Part shown: in pieces, positions 50,601-61,247 of the stretch
Numbering within the stretch: position 1 is the first letter of the stretch
Layout: each line of letters begins with the position of its first letter
NCBI GenBank assembly: GCA_949775045.1
Contig: OX459102.1
Span: 1,528,501 to 1,592,500 of the forward strand
DNA length: 64,000 nt
Direction: 5' to 3'
DNA from: Metridium senile
Lineage: Eukaryota; Cnidaria; Anthozoa; Actiniaria; Metridiidae
Program-made: the position numbers and the translations under genes
The notes under the pieces: generated by a model
The model's input: only the letters and a program-made list of their open reading frames with translations
The model's database searches: none
Told to the model about the DNA's origin: nothing

Positions 50601-53600
50601 TTCATATTCTCCATATTCGTATTCTCTGTTTTCGCATTCTTCATATTCTCTGTCGTATTCTTGTCTGTTTTCATACTCTCCATATTTTCTGTCTTCATAC
50701 ATGTCATATTCTTCATCGTAATATTTTCTGTCTTCGTATTCTTCATCGTAATATTCTTTATCTTTATATTCTGTATCTCCGTATTTTGTATCTCCGTATT
50801 CTCTATCTCCGTGTTCTCTTTCTACGTATTCTGTATCTCCGTATTCTCTTTCTACGTATTCTGAATCGTCGTATTGTCTGTCTTCATATTGTGCATCCTC
50901 ACATTCTCTGTTTTCGTCTTCTTTATCTACTTCCACATCGATAATGACATCAACAGCGTTAACAACGCCAAATTTCAGTTCGCTGTATTCAATCTCGGAC
51001 GTCACGTTTTTGATAAAGTTTCTTCGTTCAGAGAGATCGTGGTACAGTTTTAATTCATTGTGTGTTATGGATATAGTATTATCTTGCGAACTGGCCTTGG
51101 CTTTTTCGATATCTTTGTTTTTGACGCGTATTTTATCTCTCCTGTCAAGGGATAAATAAATATATAAATAAATATTTTACAAACATCACTCCCCGTTGGG
51201 CCCCAACGGGCCGGGCTCTTCCGTGAGGTTCAATCACACTCACTACCAACGTTCCATATTTACAACACACAACCCTGCTTTGAGGAGGGAGGAAAACCGG
51301 ATAACCCGGAGAAAAACCCTTGTGGCATGAGAGAGAACAACACATCAAACAAACTCTATTCATTTGTCGCCCGAGCCGAGAATCGAACCCAGGTCACAGT
51401 GGTGAAAGGCCAACACTCTCACCGCTAGGCCACTCATGCCATGGATAAAATGTGCCAAACGATTTGTTAATATTGAAGTACTATACATCTTATCCAATAC
51501 TACAGTTTCATGTTATCTACAATCATGGACATAAATATTGGGACACAGCAGGTTATTAGTGTTTTTTCACATATAACTGTTTATTTTTCATCATATCCTC
51601 CCCCTTCCCCCCTATCTCAATGTTGATTTGACCAAGGAATGCCTACCAATGAAACATGTAAAGGCCCGAGCAAACGCACGCAACATTGTTGGCCAACATT
51701 GTTGCGATACGGTTTGTTGAACACGAGAACAAAAGAAATGTTGGATGAGTTTCATCCAACACCATCAAACAGGGTGTTTAAACGGGCCCAACATGTTGGA
51801 GCAACCATGTTGGAGCAACCATGTTGCGTGCGTTTGCACGGGCCTTAACTCATGAACGGTCAACATTGAATGGAGGGGGGAGGGGAGGGGAGGGCTAAAA
51901 ATGATGAAGGGTAACGTTTTTATTCGAATTGTTAATGTTGTCCCAAACAATATTGTCCGTGATTGTAGAACCGCTGTACTGTTTTTGCAAAAGGCGCATT
52001 TGTACAGGGATAACCTCGATTCTGAGTAAATTCAAATGTGGTTTCTATTGTTAGGTGGAATGCCGGATGTTTCGTCCCCTGGATGTTTCGCCCCTTTTAA
52101 GGATGATTTCCCCGTTTATTATATTCATTAAAATCACAGTAATAAACAATAAGCCTGCAGTACAAACGTACAGCGGTGATATATAACGTGAAACTGCAGT
52201 ATTAACGCTATTGATGATTAATAATGCCTAATTAAGCCTTATCTTGAAACCGAAAGGGATCGTGGGATACCTTTTTTAGAGGAATCTTAGCGAATGTGGC
52301 ACGTAAAACATTCCAACGTGTGTTTGCATGTGTTCCTCAATGGATACAAACACACAAAATACGTGGTTCAGTTTAGGCATCTAGATCTTGAAAGAAAACT
52401 CATGGAAATCTTAAAATACCATGACCATCGCTATCAAGATATATAAGGCTTTTCACCACTGTAACCTGGGTTCGATTCCCGGCTCGGGCGACAAGTGAAT
52501 AGAGATCGAGTTTGTTTGATGTGTTGTTCTCTCTCATGCCACGAGGATTATTCTCCGGGTTATCCTGTTTTCCTCCCTCCGTAAAATCAACATGTGAGCA
52601 GAGTTGTGTGTTATAAATATGGAATGTAGTGGGCAGTGAGTGTGTGTGAACCTTACGGAATAGCCTCGACGGGGATTGATGGTTGTAAAATATTTAAATA
52701 TTTATATATAGCTATAATTATCAAATACGAAACTGCAACAGAATGGGTCAGAAGAGATAAATAAATGAATGGATAATTTTGTTTGAAAGTACATTCACTC
52801 ATATACAGATTCCTTGAATGCTACCAGTTTCTACGTCTTTATCTAGTTAACATGGCGACTTAAAGTGCACCTCACATCTAATACAATACTTTCTGTATCG
52901 ATTCTACATGAAGTGAATAGTTGAATAGTGAAATATTTCTTGATTTGAGTGATGCGTCTTTAAAGTGCACCTCACCCCTAATACAATACTTTCTGTATCG
53001 ATTCTACATGAAGTGAATTTAGCAAATCGAAGTGTCTTTTCTATGGTCTATACTCTTATCGAACATAGAAATGACGTAAGAAAATGGTCAAAACTCAAGT
53101 GGAACCACGAGCGCAGCGAGTGGTTTCACTGCAAAGTTTTGGCCATTTTCTTACGTCATTTCTATGTTCGATAAGAGTATAGACCATAGAAAAGACACTT
53201 CGATTTGTTTTTTACTACAACCTCATAATATTGTTCTACTTTTTCAATTTTTATGTATAAAATAGACAGAATGTGACTGTTATATGACGAATATGTCACG
53301 CATCAAACTCAACGGTTTCACTTCATGCTACGGCAAATAAAACAATTCGCAAAAATGATCAGTTTTAAATGAGAAGTAAAGAAATAAGCCTTTTTCTGTA
53401 AGGAAATACTGTTTATCGTTTCTCTTCTGTAAGCTATAAAAGTAAAACAACTACGGCGAATAGGCGACTTCAGTTGCGCCCTTGCAAAACTTCGCAAAAC
53501 AGAATTCAAAATTAAATAAGTCAACAAGCACAAACCCTTGATATAGTTAAAGCTAGTACATAACTTAGGTTTTCAAAAGAGTGCTAAAAGAATGGCATTT

Positions 53601-56600
53601 TTTATCAAAACTACGTTTTTGAGTATGTTTTTGTTGGACAGAAATCAACTTGACTATTGACGAAAATTTGACAAAAAGACTGAAAAACTGCATCAAATCA
53701 AAGAGACGAAAACTCAATGAGGACATAGTGACATTTATTATAATTTTTTTACTTACAGAAAATTGTTTTCCATTCAGGGTTTATCCAGAAATGAGCTTTT
53801 ATCACAGTTTTTAGACGAAAAAAACATCGTGTTGATGACAAACGTTCCCTCAACTTTGCACATTGTTGCGTGACGTTGTATCGTCAGCACACGTGGTGTC
53901 TATCCTCCAATCAGCGCGCGAGATTTCACACAATTGTTTTTTCAAATTTGAAAAAGCTTACGAAAGCATCAAATGGCTTCATTTTCATGGGTCTGTCCTC
54001 TTATCGAACATGGTTTTCAACCAATCAGCGTGCGAGAAATTTTATAGTTGTGGTAAAAAGTTGAATAGTGAAATATTTCTTGATTTAAGTGATGCGTCTT
54101 TAAAGTGCACCTCACCCCTAATACAATACTTTCTGTATCGATTCTACATGAAGTGAATAGTTGAATAGTGAAATATTTCTTGATTTGAGTGATGCGTCTT
54201 TAAAGTGCACCTCACCCCTAATACAATACTTTCTGTATCGATTCTACATGAAGTGAATAGTTGAATAGTGAAATATTTCTTGATTTGAGTGATGCGTCTT
54301 TAAGTTATAAGGGTTTATACTTGCAATATGTTAATGATTTTGACATCATACCAGGCTTCATCAAATATACAAACCTTAACAGGCTCACACAAACCGTATT
54401 AAAAAGACATCATAATTAATAAAACTCGTCGTTTACACAAAGTTATCGCAAATTACCTGCCTGGTATGACGTCACAGTCATTAACAGTCATTAATATATT
54501 GGACGGGGGGGGGGGGGGGGGGGGGGGGGTACTCCTGTTGTCCAAGTGGAAGGGGTGTTCGGCGAAGGTTTTGAAAATGACCCCTAAAAGGTACGCACAG
54601 GAAATATTTTAATCACCCCTACCACTTTGATAGAGGGAGTACCCCCCGGGGGTATTCGAAGTAAAAACCCATATTAAATCAAGAAATATTTCATTATTCA
54701 ACTATCCACTTCATGTAGAAGATGCATTTTAAGCATTATTTGATTTTCATTTTACTAGATGTTTTGATCACTTGGTGGCCATTATTCGTCACCATTAAAA
54801 CAACGAACGGACGTTACATACCTGCATTTCAAGTGAATGTTCAAATAAGTAACTAAAAAGAACAATAGCCAACCACTTATAGCCATACCAAACGGGATGG
54901 AATTCCAGTACGGCTCATCGCTGCATTCAGTCTAAAAACAATTATTCAACAAATAAACTGAGCTGTCTTTCAAAAAGAAGAAGTAAAGCAAGAAGAAGAC
55001 TAACAAGAGCAAGAAGAAAAAGAAGAAGAAGAAGAAGAAGAACAACAACAACAACAACAAGACGAAGAACAAGAAGAAGACTGAAGAAGAAGAAGAAGAA
55101 GAAGAAGAAGAAGAACTGATTAAGACAAGGATGAATTCGAAGAAGAAGAAGAAGAAAATGAAATCGAAGACAAAAGAAAAGAAGGAGAAGAAGAAAAAAA
55201 CACATTTTATATAGTTATGTTCAAAATATCTAATCACTAACTAAAATCAGTGAAATGTATAATCATGAATCATTATTGCGTTTCAACGGAATTTAGAACC
55301 ATTTCATTCAACAATGTCCTTTCCTGAGTATTTCTTACCTTCCCAACCGAATGTGAACTGCTTTTAACACTTCTTCTTCTAAGCCGTACTCTGTACTTCA
55401 CGTCTGGTGGAGAACCCTTGGTGATTGATTCAATCGTTGTATCTTCTAAATAAATAAATAATACTAATAAGCTTTATTGATCCCTCACCTCCCCTCCCCC
55501 ACCCTCTTAATTTTCCCCAGGCAAAATTCTCTTACACTCCCAAATTTCCACGGCTATTGATAAATGAAGAAGACATGTGCCCATTAATTACTCGAGCAGC
55601 TACGCCTGTTGAGTGAAAGATTACTACTTTGATATAGAAATATATATGCGGCTATTTTAATAATGGCTAGTAACGACACGTTATCAAGGGCTGTGCGTTT
55701 ATCAGTGCGTTTGTCGCGACAGTCTCGACAGTTTTATAAATTAAATTAAAGCATTCGTTCGGTGAAAAAATTATCTAATTTCCGTTACTTTTAAAGGTAA
55801 TGTATGTAATGTTTTCCTCGTTAATTAAATTCGTTTTGACTGTGAGGTTTTGTTTCGTTCTTTTGATCAGCCAGAGGAGATTATCGTTCACAGTTGGTTA
55901 AACTAGCAAATAAATTATTTTGTATTTAGAAACTTTTACCTTTATTCAGTCGTAAGTGAGGAGGTCTACTCTGAGACTCATTTATCCTTTTTAACCCTAT
56001 ATCTTGTTTCATATCATCATTGATATGTAATGTTCCAGGCGTGGTTACGTACTGATCAGTAACCATGCCAACCCCATCAGAATTCGTAGTGGTATTCTCA
56101 TCATTGTTGTTATCAGTGTCAAAACCTTTAAGAGGAATGTCTTGCGATTCTGGACGGACAACCTTTAGAATAGATTGCTTAATCTGAAACACGAAGTAAA
56201 TTAAATATAGATTTATTATGTTAGGATACAACTATTGGTCTACTAGAATAGTAGACTATAACCAACCAACAAACCAGCAATCCAACCAACCAATCGACAG
56301 ACCGACCAACCAACCAACCAATCGACCAACCAATCGAACGACTGATCAACTACAACGAACCAGCAAACAAACAAACAAACAAACAAACAAACAAACAAAC
56401 AAACAAACAAACAAACAAACAAACAAACAAACAAACAAACAAACAAACAAACAAACCAGCCAACCAACCAACCAACCAATCCGACGACCGACCGATTAAC
56501 CAACAAACCAACCAACCAGTCGACCGACGGTCGACCAACAAGCCAACCAATCCATCGACCGACCGAACGAACGACCAACCAAAAAACCAACCAACCAGTC

Positions 56601-57862
56601 GACCGACGGTCGTCCAACAAGCCAACCAATCCACCAACCGACCGAACGACCAACCAAAAAAACAACCAACCAGTCGACCGACGGTCGACTAACAAGCCAA
56701 CCAATCCACCGACCGACCGACAGAATTAACAACTAAACCAGCCAACAAATTGTCAACCCAACCAAACGAGTCACCAACCAACATAATCAAACAAACAAAC
56801 ATGATGCACTTAAGACAAACAAAATAATAATGATTTTAGACAGTTTAAATTGAGATTTGGTCAGTGTCTCACCTGTTGTAGTTGATCTTTGTGTGTCTCA
56901 ACAAAGGCATCTGAAAATAGTTCCATGAAAATTATCGTTGGTTTATTTGTTGAGTTCCACTGAACACAAATAATTCATTACAAAGTATTCACTATTCTTT
57001 CTAAACTATTTAATTAGACGTCCTTTTCACAGTTTTGTTCAGTGACCATGCACGAATGATAGTTCCAAGTCGTGATTGAAGTTGCTGCGCATGATAAATC
57101 AAAGTTTTTAATTTGCTATCAGATGTGTGGCAATTCCATCCTCGTCTTGGAACTATTATTCGTGGTCACAGAACCGTATCAGAAATACCGTATGCAATCT
57201 TGAAAACAATGCCATTACCATATGGTATTGTAGGTGAGAAGTAACAAAAGACTTTGATTAGCGCGCGAGATTTTTTTCTTTTTTTAACAGGTTGAGATTG
57301 CACAGAACATAGGCATATCTTTGATACGCGGAACTGTTAAACGGTCTATCAAGCTTTCAACGCTGTCAACTTGGTAAAACTAAATAAGAAAAATGAAAAT
57401 ACAAAGTATGACTTTTAAAAACAAAGTATGATATATTCAATAACTATCGCGCGCGCGTGTAATTTTGAAAGCTGCCAATTGTCCACAGAGTGCGCGAGCG
57501 ATATTAACTATCAGAAATAGAAAACGCGCGCGTGTGCTGTGTGCAGTTATAAAGCACGCGGGATTGTCAGAAAGAGAAGCACGACGCGAAGTGTTTTGGC
57601 AATCCACAAGTGCTTTATAACTGCAAACAGCATAGAAAGCAAGTTTTCTATTTCTTTTATAAAATACAAATTGATCAACATGCCAACGCGCGTGCTATGT
57701 GCTCTCATAAAGCATGCGCCACAACCAATCAAAATACGTGATTTCAAATAGTTATTCTATAAATTAGCGTGGAATTGTTCGCTTACCTTGAGACGACACT
57801 GCAATAAATGTGGACTGAGTTAAAATCGCTGCTATAAATATCAAATATCTAATTTTCTTCAT
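47609..57862 (-). CDS. Unrecognised single-pass membrane protein with Tyr/acidic-repeat cytosolic tail
   Basis: Family not recognised. Complete model, 561 residues, 9 exons: 57862-57787, 56910-56873, 56183-55940, 55445-55339, 54931-54822, 51141-50466, 49808-49629, 48956-48776, 47682-47609; all GT-AG, phases consistent. Signal peptide MKKIRYLIFIAAILTQSTFI at the N-terminus. Ectodomain 26-166 has sequons (NTT, NES) and a furin-type basic site near 140-144 (RLRRR). One membrane segment lies at about 167-189 (IPFGMAISGWLLFFLVTYL), followed by a basic stretch, giving type I topology. Cytosolic residues 276-376 are a degenerate Tyr/Asp/Glu repeat (EYGDTEY, YYDEEYEDRKYY) with about 22 tyrosines. Residues 418-561 are Ser/Glu/Arg-rich and end in SWTSV, matching a class I PDZ ligand. 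It may be a scaffold or adhesion-type receptor, but no function is assigned. Weakest splice call: the AG/GTAGCT donor of exon 7, chosen because only phase 0 keeps exon 8 open. Confidence 0.75.
47711..47910. mobile_element. Harbinger-like MITE, TSD TTA (intron 8 of the unrecognised membrane-protein gene)
   Basis: Ends aggcccgggcaaacggtttc / gaagccgtttccgggcct; flanks gTTA and TTAagg give a TTA duplication. It lies about 27 bp upstream of the last coding exon's acceptor. Confidence 0.7.
48015..48441. repeat. Repeat H copy interrupted by a palindromic MITE
   Basis: H sequence agtaaagttaagtaaacatt ... tatcaaacaccgacg, interrupted at 48099, then resumes acaccgacgcagcctatact agtttactcgctagtttcc. 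Confidence 0.7.
48099..48393. mobile_element. Palindromic Mutator-like MITE, intact, 9-bp TSD
   Basis: 295 bp, nearly one long palindrome, ends catcctcgggaaccc / gggttcccgaggatg. Perfect 9-bp TSD acaccgacg at 48090-48098 and 48394-48402. The centre is ggtcgacctaataaggtcgacc. Confidence 0.8.
49108..49542. mobile_element. 435-bp palindromic MITE (intron 7 of the membrane-protein gene)
   Basis: Ends cagcccaactattctatcta / tagatagaatagttgggctg-like arms, continuing through gttatttttaaccgcgcg / cgcgcggttaaaaataac. CpG-rich interior unlike the surroundings. Confidence 0.72.
50306..50438. mobile_element. 133-bp MITE with 9-bp TSD (intron 6 of the unrecognised membrane-protein gene)
   Basis: Ends tagactgcgaacagtc / gactgctcgcagtcta; TSD gattagatg at 50297-50305 and 50439-50447. 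It ends 19 bp outside the exon 6 donor. A diverged relative lies at 3227-3356 (gactgagaacagtc ... gactgctcgcagtc). Confidence 0.75.
51151..51441 (-). mobile_element. SINE family B (intron 5 of the unrecognised membrane-protein gene)
   Basis: Minus-strand copy: tRNA-like head at 51441 side (agcggtgagagtgttggcct, B-box gggttcgattctcggctcgg), the ggataacccggagaaaaaccc block, and an A/T-rich tail at 51151-51180. Its tail begins 10 bp from the exon 6 acceptor. Confidence 0.75.
51520..51965. mobile_element. Tc1/mariner-like element, TA-flanked, hosting a nested MITE
   Basis: Ends caatcatggacataaatatt / aatattgtccgtgattg, flanked by TA (51518-51519, 51966-51967). It interrupts a repeat whose unbroken form (ttatctatcaaccgctgtac) is at 43494. 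Confidence 0.7.
51662..51845. mobile_element. Harbinger-like MITE nested in the mariner-like element
   Basis: 184 bp, ends aggcccgagcaaacgcacgc / gcgtgcgtttgcacgggcct, flanked by TAA at 51659-51661 and 51846-51848. Confidence 0.75.
52451..52695 (+). mobile_element. SINE family B, head-truncated copy
   Basis: Starts inside the tRNA-like part (caccactgtaacctgggttc, B-box gggttcgattcccggctcgg), continues through the body, and ends in an AT-rich tail. It is in opposite orientation to the 51151 copy. Confidence 0.7.
52861..53020. repeat. 100-bp tandem unit, array 1
   Basis: taaagtgcacctcac recurs at 52861 and 52961, exactly 100 bp apart, followed each time by ctaatacaatactttctgta and attctacatgaagtgaat. 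Confidence 0.75.
53023..53207. mobile_element. 185-bp palindrome
   Basis: Two ~90-bp arms (caaatcgaagtgtcttttct / agaaaagacacttcgatttg) that also hold tacgtcatttctatgttcga. It interrupts a 100-bp tandem unit at 53020. Confidence 0.65.
54057..54302. repeat. 100-bp tandem unit, array 2
   Basis: The same unit as 52861, with taaagtgcacctcacccc at 54101 and 54201. A reverse-complement trace (caagaaatatttcattattc, then ccacttcatgtagaa) lies at 54680-54721. Confidence 0.75.
54505..54529. repeat. Poly-G tract
   Basis: 25 consecutive G, inside intron 5 of the membrane-protein gene. The exact length is likely unreliable in assembly. Confidence 0.85.
55008..55200. repeat. (GAA)n/(AAC)n purine-rich tract (intron 4 of the membrane-protein gene)
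   Basis: Imperfect gaa repeats with an aac stretch. Long low-complexity frames over it are not genes. Confidence 0.8.
56258..56800. repeat. Tetranucleotide tract: (AAAC)n core in (ACCA/GACC) variants
   Basis: Core aaac repeat at 56361-56456, flanked by accaaccaac and ccgaccgac variants, with a 75-bp higher-order unit around accagtcgaccgacggtcg (near 56513, 56595 and 56668). Within intron 2 of the membrane-protein gene. Confidence 0.8.
57034..57176. mobile_element. Short inverted-repeat MITE (intron 1 of the membrane-protein gene)
   Basis: Arms tgttcagtgaccatgcacga...atagttccaag / cttggaactattattcgtgg...cacagaac. Confidence 0.5.
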
Positions 57863-58743
57863 GTCATTTCACCATAATGTTTGTAAACCTAAGGAAATAT
57901 GACGTCATCAATTATATCAATCGATTTGAAGAACGTCCAATTAGACCATAATTGAATAATTAAACCGGTTGAACAGGTTCTAGATATGGAATGAAATGAT
58001 ATGATCTCATTCTTTATTTTTTTTGCATACGATGATAACCTGGAGCAAAATAATGAATTTCACTGCAATTTAGTGTCAAGTCTAAAACCTTTGCATAATT
58101 TTTGCTTATATGCTACTTTACATAAGTCTCAATAGCACTTTTCATGGTTACTTAAAATAGATATTGCAAAGCATTGTGGGATGGAAATGCGGACAAACTT
58201 TGTAAAAAATCAGCTTCGATTACAAGGAAAAGAAGATCAATATCAGTCGAAAAACCATAGTTTTTCAATGAATTAGAAACAGCAAGACAAAAAAACTTGT
58301 TACAGCATATTAGTATGTATTTTGGGCTTTGCTTGTTCGCATCTCAATCCCATTATACATCATCGTGACGTCATTTGTGGAAAGTGCTATTAATATATAT
58401 GCTATTATTAAAAACAAGTGGGGGAGGGAAGAGGTTGTTTAACGGAAGACGTAATATATATTCTGGCCTACTCTGACCGCTATCTCAGGGAGCTATATTG
58501 GGGCTTTTAACTTTAAAAAAAGCTGATACAACAGGGTCTGAATCGGGTTGACTACAATACAATACAATATACTTTATTTTACGAGGGAAAAAAATACGTA
58601 TTAACACTATAAAGGTTATCTAACATACGGCCCTCTAAATAAATAAATAATTAAGCTAAATGTAAATAACAATATGTATGAATTATACATTACTAATATT
58701 TTATGATAGATAAGTTTGTGATAATTTGAGTTCAGATAATTAA

Positions 58744-60184
58744 GGAGGCTCGGGTCAGTAATTTTCGCGCTCACCCAGCGACGTTTGAAAGGCCGTAGTT
58801 CCCGCGTCAGAGGGTATTTTGACAAGATTTTTTAACACTTGTCTACATATAGAATAAAGTTTTTAAAAAAGTTATTTTTAATAAAATCGATAATATTTTA
58901 GCCGACAAATGATAACGCCGCCGAATTTCTATGTAGCCTATTTTTGGGAAAAATCGACCTAAACTTTTAAAACCACATAGCCTACTTTAAAGCTGTTACC
59001 TAGGTCAACAATCTGGCAAAGTTTAAAAAAAATTCATCTCACCGATTTGGAATAAAAACGGGACAATTTTTTTCAGTGCAAAAAATCATTGTTTTATAAT
59101 ATTTACCGATAACAACGGACTTTGAAGAGATAAATCAAAATCCTTCCAGCCAGGTATTAACAGGACATTTTTCTACATTGTCTGTGAATTTCAACAAATT
59201 TAGTCCACGGGATGTTTTTTGGGAAAGGATATAAATCGGCAAAAGTTTGTCAGTTTTTGTGCAAAACTTCTAATTTTTACTTCTGAGCACGCTAACGAAA
59301 AAATCTGAGATAACTTTTTTTTATTTTTTAGCTATCAAAAGTTCACCATATTTTCAAGTGCGCCTCTAAATTTTATAGTGATTGAAATATTTTGAGGCGG
59401 TCAAATAAAATTCTGAACGTGGGTATAAAAAAGCAAAAGCATGCAAATCATGTATAACTCGAAAATAAAAACAAACCGGCCGCTGCAAAGCGAAGGCAAA
59501 AATACCCACGTTCAGAATTTTATTTGACCGCCTCAAAATATTTCAATCACTATAAAATTTAGAGGCGCACTTGAAAATATGGTGAACTTTTGATAGCTAA
59601 AAAATAAAAAAAAGTTATCTCAGATTTTTTCGTTAGCGTGCTCAGAAGTAAAAATTAGAAGTTTTGCACAAAATCTGACAAACTTTTGCCGATTTGTATC
59701 CTTTCCCAAAAGAAATCTCGTGGACTAAATTAGTTGAAATTCACAGACAGTATAGACAAATGTCCTGTTAATACCTGGCTGGAAGGATTTTGATTTATCT
59801 CTTCAAAGTCTGTTGTTATTGGTAAATATTATAAAACAATGAATTTTTGCTAGGAAAAAAAATGACCCGTTTTTATTCCAAATCGGTGAGATGAATTTTT
59901 TTTAAACTTTGCCAGATTGTTGACCTAGGTAACAGCTTTAAAGTAGGCTATGTGGTTTTAAAAGTTTAGGTCGATTTTTTCCCAAAATAGGCTACATAGA
60001 AATTCGGCGGCGTTATCATTTGTCGGCTAAAATATTATCGATTTTATTAAAAATAACTTTTTTAAAAACTTTATTCTATATGTAGACATGTGTTCAAAAA
60101 TCTTGTCAAAATACCCTCTGACGCGGGAACTACGGCCTTTCAAACGTCGCTGGGTGAGCGCGAAAAATACTGACCCGAGCCTCC
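58744..60184. mobile_element. 1.44-kb TTAA-flanked palindrome (foldback element)
   Basis: Two 683-bp arms (58744-59426 and 59502-60184) around a 75-bp spacer, ends ggaggctcgggtcag / ctgacccgagcctcc, flanked by TTAA (58740-58743, 60185-60188). Arms differ by only scattered bases. No open frame of transposase size. It lies in the intergenic stretch between the two divergent genes. Confidence 0.85.
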
Positions 60185-60570
60185 TTAAGTTAAGATATAA
60201 TGATAGTTAATGACACTACTAGACTAAACAATAGGAACAAAAAACGTAAGACTACTAGACTAAAACAATAATTACTAAGAGATACAAGTTAAGGTAAAGA
60301 TACGGTGAAGCAAATAAAGATTAACTCTAGCTGTTAACTGAGAAACGGCTAAAAAATTAACTGTTAACTGAAAATTCCGTGTCTTTTAAGAATAACTGTT
60401 AGCTGATATTTCTTTGTTTTAATCAATAAATTTAAAAATAAATATTTCTTCAGACCCTGATACAATGATAGAGGTAGCGTGTGAGCGTCACTTCCTGTTT
60501 AAAAGCCACATATCAAATATAACTAATTGGGTTTGCGTGACGAGGTTATCTAGTCTTGAGCGAGCGTTAT

Positions 60571-61097
60571 GGCCCCATTCGCACTAGACCAAATTTTGTT
60601 TGTTTTACCAAAAAATCTGTCATCGACGAGGTAGGAACAGTGCGAATGATATTTTTGTGTTGGGACAAAATTTGTCGCTGCCAACCAAACTTCAAATACG
60701 CCGCTGTCCTGCTCTAAAGGCCACCAAACTTTGTAAAAATGTCAATTTTGACAGGTTTGGTAATTATCACTTCAACGTGTGTTTTCAAAGTCAACAAAAC
60801 CACACACTCGATCAATCGAACAGAGATGAATCTGTGGTATTAGCCAAGGTATTGTCGTGATTTGTACGGGGAAATGTTCTATTTTTCAATAACAATTAAT
60901 ACTGTAGTCAAATAGCTGAATCTGCTCCAAAATGAGATGCTTAAATGTACCTATCAAGTGACACTTGGTTGACGTTTGCGATCGGCTTAATATTATAGTG
61001 CGAATACAGTTTCCAAACCAAAATTTGGTTGAGACAAACTTTGGTATGAATTTTGGTTGAGCCAAACAAACTTTGGCAGGCTAGTGCGAATGGGGCC
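60571..61097. mobile_element. 527-bp MITE 150 bp upstream of the MFSD3 start codon
   Basis: 17-bp ends ggccccattcgcactag / ctagtgcgaatggggcc. Flanks TAT/TAA suggest, but do not prove, a 3-bp Harbinger-like TSD. Repeated accaaa / tttggt motifs inside. Confidence 0.65.
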
Positions 61098-61247
61098 TAA
61101 GTCATGACACATTTACAAGGCAAACCATCCTATACGACATTCCCAATGCCTAGTAATAATGGTTCATATTCACCATTTTATTTGAGCAGTAACTACAGTT
61201 CTTTGTCTGTTATATCTACCACAGCGTGACCAATCAGGAATATCACT

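Noticed and set aside
50559..50864. 101-codon plus-strand frame rich in Phe/Ile/Ser/Val
   Set aside because: Antisense shadow of the Tyr/acidic repeat exon on the minus strand.
54932..55237. Phe/Ser/Leu-rich frames of about 100 codons
   Set aside because: Low-complexity (GAA)n tract inside an intron of the membrane-protein gene.
56218..56732. Several overlapping long frames on both strands
   Set aside because: Tetranucleotide repeats lacking stops in several frames; they overlap an intron of a well-phased gene.
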